Positions 6,229-9,017 of a DNA stretch of 9,017 nucleotides are shown here, in pieces (positions within the stretch are counted from its first letter, which is position 1; every line of letters starts with the position of its first letter). The translations under genes and the position numbers were made by a program. Under the pieces are notes generated by a model, which did not search any database, was not told where the DNA came from, and saw only the letters and a list, made by a program, of their open reading frames with translations. This stretch comes from Sporosarcina sp. (lineage in GTDB: Bacteria; Bacillota; Bacilli; Bacillales_A; Planococcaceae). The stretch covers positions 1-9,017 of the forward strand of contig JARIDM010000281.1 of the NCBI GenBank assembly GCA_029263945.1. Reading direction: 5' to 3'.

Positions 6229-7476
6229 ATGAAAGTTGAAATAATCGCGGTTGGTTCAGAATTACTTCTTGGACAAATTACAAATACAAATGCTTCTTTT
6301 ATTTCTTCTCGCTTAGCTGAAATTGGTGCAGATGTTCATTACCACACGGTTGTAGGGGACAATCCAGCGAGGCTCAAAGAGGTAATTGAGGTTGCGGAAA
6401 ATCGTGCTGATATTTTAATTTTCTCTGGTGGACTAGGTCCAACTAAAGATGACATGACAAAAGAAACGATCGCCGCGCATATTGGTGTAGAACTTGTCAG
6501 TGATAACCAAGCCCTTCTGTTTATAGAAAACTTTTTTAAACGTGCAAACCGTAAAATGACCGATAATAATAAAAAACAAGCACTTGTTTTTGAAGGTGCA
6601 ACAGTGCTTGAAAATAAGACAGGTATGGCTCCTGGGATGGCGGTAGAAAAAGAAGGGAAACACTTTATTCTTTTACCTGGCCCACCCCATGAACTGCACC
6701 CTATGTTTACAGATGAAGCCATTCCTTATTTATTAAAGTTAAATGGAAAACAAGAAGTAATTACCTCACGTGTTTTGAAGTTTTATGTCATTGGTGAGGC
6801 GGAACTTGAGCACCGCATCCAACCTATTTTGGATAAACAAACAAACCCAACCATTGCGCCACTTGCAACTGAGGGAGCTGTTACACTTCGAATTACAGCG
6901 AAAGCAGCAACTGTAGAAGAGGCAAATGCCTTAATAGATCCAGTAGATGAAGAAATTCGATCAATTGTTGGCGAATTTATTTACGGTATCGATGATGATA
7001 CGTTGTCCTCTAGAGTTGCAGAACTGCTTGGGCAACAAGGTTTTACTTTAGCAGCCGCGGAGAGTTTAACTGCAGGTTTATTTATGGCGGAATTTGCAAC
7101 ACAACCAGGTGTAAGTTCGGCACTTGCAGGCGGTGTAGTTGTATACGACGAAAAAGCTAAAATAGAGCAATTAAAAATTGAGAAAAGCTTGCTAGATGAG
7201 TATGGGGTTGTGAGTAGTGAATGTGCTGCTTCCTTGGCACTTAATGTACAACGTAAGTTTAGTGCAAATGTCGGAGTAGGCATAACAGGTGCAGCTGGAC
7301 CAACGCCGCATGACGGAGTTCCAGTGGGGACTGTGTGGATCGGAATTGCACTGCCTGGAAAAAAGCCAAAGACTTACAAGTTGTTGTTGTCGGGGAATCG
7401 AAATTCAAATCGACAACGATCCGCTCGTTTTGCGCTTTACTATTTAATCCAAGAGCTTTCTAATTTAGATCATTAA
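6229..7476 (+). CDS. cinA: CinA family protein (competence/damage-inducible, nucleotide-processing)
   Basis: The 415-residue protein has two domains. The N-terminal molybdopterin-binding-like (MoaB/MogA fold) domain, about 4-170, begins with AVGSELLLGQITNTN (7-21) and contains SGGLGPTKDD (66-75) and LPGPPHE (149-155). The C-terminal CinA/PncC domain, about 258-412, contains AESLTAG (277-283), AGGVVVYDEKAK (300-311) and GVGITGAAGP (349-358). In characterised relatives the N-terminal domain has ADP-ribose pyrophosphatase activity and the C-terminal domain is an NMN deamidase in pyridine nucleotide recycling. Activity differs among species, so the exact reaction here is not shown. The name comes from competence induction with recA in streptococci. 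AAGAAAGG lies 8 bases before the ATG. It is probably cotranscribed with pgsA, 15 bp upstream. recA follows after a structured 304-bp leader. All recognisable motifs are intact. Confidence 0.95.
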   Translation: MKVEIIAVGSELLLGQITNTNASFISSRLAEIGADVHYHTVVGDNPARLKEVIEVAENRADILIFSGGLGPTKDDMTKETIAAHIGVELVSDNQALLFIENFFKRANRKMTDNNKKQALVFEGATVLENKTGMAPGMAVEKEGKHFILLPGPPHELHPMFTDEAIPYLLKLNGKQEVITSRVLKFYVIGEAELEHRIQPILDKQTNPTIAPLATEGAVTLRITAKAATVEEANALIDPVDEEIRSIVGEFIYGIDDDTLSSRVAELLGQQGFTLAAAESLTAGLFMAEFATQPGVSSALAGGVVVYDEKAKIEQLKIEKSLLDEYGVVSSECAASLALNVQRKFSANVGVGITGAAGPTPHDGVPVGTVWIGIALPGKKPKTYKLLLSGNRNSNRQRSARFALYYLIQELSNLDH

Positions 7477-7487
7477 CAATAAATGTT

Positions 7488-7531
7488 AATTGGAATGCAC
7501 TGAAAAACTCTTTTTCCTGTGCATTCCAATT
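7488..7531 (+). repeat. Long hairpin after cinA
   Basis: AATTGGAATGCAC (7488-7500) is the exact reverse complement of GTGCATTCCAATT (7519-7531), a perfect 13-bp stem. Inside it, GAAAAA (7502-7507) pairs with TTTTTC (7511-7516) around the loop CTC, so nearly all 44 bases can be paired. It lies 12 bases after the cinA stop codon. There is no T-run after the stem (TGATTGG follows), so it is not a canonical terminator. It may protect the cinA 3' end or act as one state of a structural switch. Confidence 0.8.
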
Positions 7532-7552
7532 GATTGGAGCGGAAATCAATTG
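7527..7552. repeat. Second inverted repeat, sharing bases with the first hairpin
   Basis: CAATTGATT (7527-7535) is the exact reverse complement of AATCAATTG (7544-7552) with an 8-base loop, GGAGCGGA. Five bases (7527-7531) also belong to the 3' arm of the hairpin at 7488-7531, so the two full structures cannot form together in one RNA. Confidence 0.7.
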
Positions 7553-7616
7553 TGTTATAGAAATTTCAGCTTTTTCAGTGGCCTCGTTAATTGTTCGAAG
7601 ATTTTTATTTAGCTGA

Positions 7617-7663
7617 TATTCTCATTTAAAAATGGAGAATACCGCTTATTCTCAATAAGAATA
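7617..7663. repeat. Alternating TATTCTC / GAGAATA repeats upstream of recA
   Basis: TATTCTC occurs at 7617-7623 and 7647-7653. Its complement GAGAATA is at 7635-7641 and AGAATA at 7658-7663. The first hairpin (7617-7641) extends to ten pairs with one bulge and a TAAA loop. The second (7647-7663) has six pairs and is followed by TCGTTTTG, a weak terminator-like tail. As DNA, 7635-7653 is a 7-5-7 palindrome that could be a protein-binding site. No known regulator is recognised. Confidence 0.6.
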
Positions 7664-7682
7664 TCGTTTTGTATTAAAAAGT

Positions 7683-7696
7683 CGAATAAACGTTCG
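7683..7696. promoter_or_regulatory. LexA (DinR) SOS box of recA
   Basis: CGAATAAACGTTCG matches the Gram-positive LexA consensus CGAAC-N4-GTTCG with one change (T for C at position 5). The recA box of B. subtilis, as I recall it, has the same change. It ends 8 bases before the proposed -35, so LexA bound here would block RNA polymerase until RecA filaments trigger LexA self-cleavage. Confidence 0.9.
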
Positions 7697-7704
7697 CATT
7701 ATTC

Positions 7705-7733
7705 TTGTGTAAAAGGAATTAAAGAGGTATACT
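7705..7733 (+). promoter_or_regulatory. sigma-A promoter of recA
   Basis: TTGTGT (-35, 7705-7710) and TATACT (-10, 7728-7733) are separated by the ideal 17 bp. Transcription should start near 7740, giving a leader of about 40 bases. The position directly downstream of the LexA box supports the call. Confidence 0.8.
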
Positions 7734-7765
7734 AAAAACAGAAAGAAAAACTGGAAAGTAGTTTG

Positions 7766-7775
7766 AGGGAGGAAA
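7766..7775 (+). promoter_or_regulatory. Ribosome binding site deciding the TTG start of recA
   Basis: AGGGAGGAAA lies just before TTG 7781 at normal spacing. An earlier in-frame TTG at 7763 would put this RBS inside the coding region, so 7781 is preferred. Confidence 0.85.
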
Positions 7776-7780
7776 TAGAT

Positions 7781-8854
7781 TTGAGCAATCGTAAAGCCGC
7801 TTTAGACATGGCGTTAAAACAAATTGAAAAACAATTCGGTAAGGGTTCTGTTATGAAGTTAGGGGAAAAAACAGATCGTCAAATTTCAACAACATCAAGT
7901 GGATCACTTGCACTTGATATTGCACTCGGTGTAGGTGGATATCCACGAGGTCGTGTTGTAGAAATTTATGGCCCAGAAAGTTCTGGTAAAACAACAGTGG
8001 CACTTCATGCGATTGCAGCAGCTCAAGCAGAGGGTGGCACAGCCGCATTCATCGATGCAGAGCATGCATTAGACCCTGAATATGCAAAACGTCTTGGTGT
8101 TAACATAGATGAACTGCTATTATCACAGCCAGACACGGGTGAACAAGCACTTGAAATTTGTGAAGCGTTGGTTCGTAGTGGTGCAATCGATATTGTTGTA
8201 ATTGACTCTGTAGCAGCACTAGTACCGAAAGCTGAAATAGAAGGAGAAATGGGCGATTCGCACGTTGGATTGCAAGCCCGTCTAATGTCTCAAGCTCTAC
8301 GTAAATTATCTGGTGCGATTAATAAATCGAAAACAAATGCAATTTTCATTAACCAAATTCGTGAAAAAGTTGGCGTTATGTTTGGTAGCCCAGAAGTAAC
8401 ACCAGGCGGACGTGCATTGAAGTTCTACGCATCTGTTCGCATTGATGTGCGTCGTGGTGAAGCGATTAAACAAGGAACTGAAATCATCGGGAACAAAACG
8501 CGTGTCCGAGTTGTTAAGAACAAAGTTGCACCACCATTCCGACTTGCTGAAGTTGATATTATTTATGGATTAGGGATTTCTTCTGAAGGAGAACTAATCG
8601 ATATTGGTACAGAAGCAGAAGTTATTCAACGTAGCGGTTCTTGGTATTCCTATGAAGGTGAACGACTTGGCCAGGGACGTGAGAATGCTAAGCAATTTTT
8701 AGTAGAAAATCCAGAAATAAAAGCAGCCATTGATAAGAAAATTCGTGCATTCCATGAATTAGGAGATGCAGCTGAAGTACTTCCTGGCCATGATGTTGAT
8801 GATCCAAAAGAAACGGAAGAGCTAGAACTTCTTTTGGGAGAAGAAAAAAAATAA
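7781..8854 (+). CDS. recA: Recombinase RecA
   Basis: The product is 357 residues, started at TTG 7781 so that it begins (M)SNRKAALDMALKQIEKQFGKG, the standard RecA N-terminus. RecA forms ATP-dependent filaments on single-stranded DNA, catalyses strand exchange, and stimulates LexA self-cleavage. The core has Walker A GPESSGKT (64-71), the catalytic glutamate Glu94 in DAEHALD, Walker B IVVIDSVAAL (138-147), the conserved NQIREKVGVMFGSPEVTPGGRALKFYAS segment with DNA-binding loop L2 (191-218), and the KNKVAPPF segment (247-253). The C-terminal domain ends in an acidic tail (DPKETEELELLLGEEKK), which usually moderates DNA binding. It is full length with no intein. It has its own LexA-controlled promoter and its own terminator, so it can be expressed as a single gene. 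Readthrough from cinA is possible but not demonstrated. Confidence 0.99.
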   Translation: MSNRKAALDMALKQIEKQFGKGSVMKLGEKTDRQISTTSSGSLALDIALGVGGYPRGRVVEIYGPESSGKTTVALHAIAAAQAEGGTAAFIDAEHALDPEYAKRLGVNIDELLLSQPDTGEQALEICEALVRSGAIDIVVIDSVAALVPKAEIEGEMGDSHVGLQARLMSQALRKLSGAINKSKTNAIFINQIREKVGVMFGSPEVTPGGRALKFYASVRIDVRRGEAIKQGTEIIGNKTRVRVVKNKVAPPFRLAEVDIIYGLGISSEGELIDIGTEAEVIQRSGSWYSYEGERLGQGRENAKQFLVENPEIKAAIDKKIRAFHELGDAAEVLPGHDVDDPKETEELELLLGEEKK

Positions 8855-8889
8855 TTTAGTACACTGCATTTCATGATTCAAAAGGTGAG

Positions 8890-8920
8890 AAAAGAAGAGC
8901 ATTCATGCTCTTCTTTTTTT
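8890..8920 (+). terminator. Intrinsic terminator of recA
   Basis: AAAAGAAGAGCA (8890-8901) pairs perfectly with TGCTCTTCTTTT (8906-8917) around the loop TTCA, and the T-run continues to 8920 (seven T). It begins 35 bases after the recA stop. The reverse strand also has an A-rich/T-rich form, so some bidirectional activity is possible. Confidence 0.93.
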
Positions 8921-9017
8921 GAACACTAAATTTCTAACACTGCGCTTCATAAATTATATCCTACGACCTACTAGACCCATTCGCTGTTAATTCGGAACCA
9001 CGTTTAAAATCAGTACT
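8921..9017. other. Gene-free end of window
   Basis: These 97 AT-rich bases after the recA terminator hold no recognisable gene, promoter or RNA. A partial copy of a 16-base segment from before the terminator lies at 8937-8952. Confidence 0.5.

Larger units (their letters stand above)
7477..7780. other. Structured cinA-recA intergenic region
   Basis: This 304-bp gene-free region has no supported ORF before the recA start. It holds, in order: a long hairpin (7488-7531), an overlapping second inverted repeat (7527-7552), a distal segment able to pair with the first hairpin (7571-7580), a set of alternating TATTCTC/GAGAATA repeats (7617-7663), a LexA box (7683-7696), a sigma-A promoter (7705-7733) and the recA RBS. 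Confidence 0.85.

Noticed and set aside
7503..7515. AAAA-N5-TTTT sequence as a ComK (competence) binding site before recA
   Set aside because: ComK boxes need two such AT-boxes at defined spacing, and I find no second one at 8, 18 or 31 bp. The single match is part of a hairpin stem.
7488..7531. Canonical intrinsic terminator for cinA
   Set aside because: The stem is strong but is followed by TGATTGG rather than a T-run, so I list it only as a hairpin.
916..8874. Reverse-strand and alternative-frame ORFs of 60-130 codons (for example 6339-6722 and 6981-7283)
   Set aside because: They lie inside well-supported genes, lack ribosome binding sites and recognisable motifs, and have compositions expected of shadow frames.
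1..9017. Mobile elements, CRISPR, phage or defence genes
   Set aside because: No transposase, integrase, repeat-spacer array or unusual composition is visible. The window is syntenic core chromosome.

Overview
The window is chromosomal core sequence from a low-GC Gram-positive bacterium of the order Bacillales, probably near the Planococcaceae/Bacillaceae. The evidence is AT-rich DNA, strong AAAGGAGG-type ribosome binding sites, GTG and TTG starts, a Bacillus-type LexA (DinR) box before recA, and the gene order ymfF-ymfH-ymfI-ymfK-ymfM(rodZ)-pgsA-cinA-recA, which is the arrangement known from Bacillus subtilis. I cannot name the genus from sequence alone. All genes are on the + strand.

Layout: (1) Positions 1-114 hold the last 37 codons of a membrane protein, probably the permease of a nucleoside-type ABC importer, followed by an intrinsic terminator at 163-204. 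(2) A short control region (205-313) contains a likely promoter flanked by an 11-bp inverted repeat. Next come three overlapping genes: ymfF and ymfH (paired M16-family proteins) and ymfI (a short-chain reductase). In B. subtilis these are linked to the 5-aminopentanol modification of elongation factor P. (3) A 257-bp non-coding gap (3619-3875) lies where B. subtilis carries the small gene ymfJ. I see no ymfJ here. (4) ymfK (ACT-like plus P-loop protein of unknown role), rodZ/ymfM (membrane-anchored HTH protein of the cell-shape machinery), pgsA (phosphatidylglycerophosphate synthase) and cinA (nucleotide/NMN-processing protein) are closely spaced, with a small hairpin terminator between rodZ and pgsA. 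(5) A 304-bp leader (7477-7780) separates cinA from recA. It carries several perfect inverted repeats that can pair in competing ways, an SOS box, and a sigma-A promoter. (6) recA starts at TTG and ends in a strong terminator (8890-8920). The last 97 bases hold no recognisable gene.

Functionally this is housekeeping DNA: translation-factor modification, cell shape and membrane phospholipid synthesis, then genome maintenance. I see no mobile element, CRISPR array, tRNA, rRNA or defence system. The parts that go beyond a standard annotation are the complementary loss of active-site residues in YmfF and YmfH, the missing ymfJ, the uncharacterised YmfK, the palindrome at the ymfF promoter, and the structured, possibly switch-like leader before recA.
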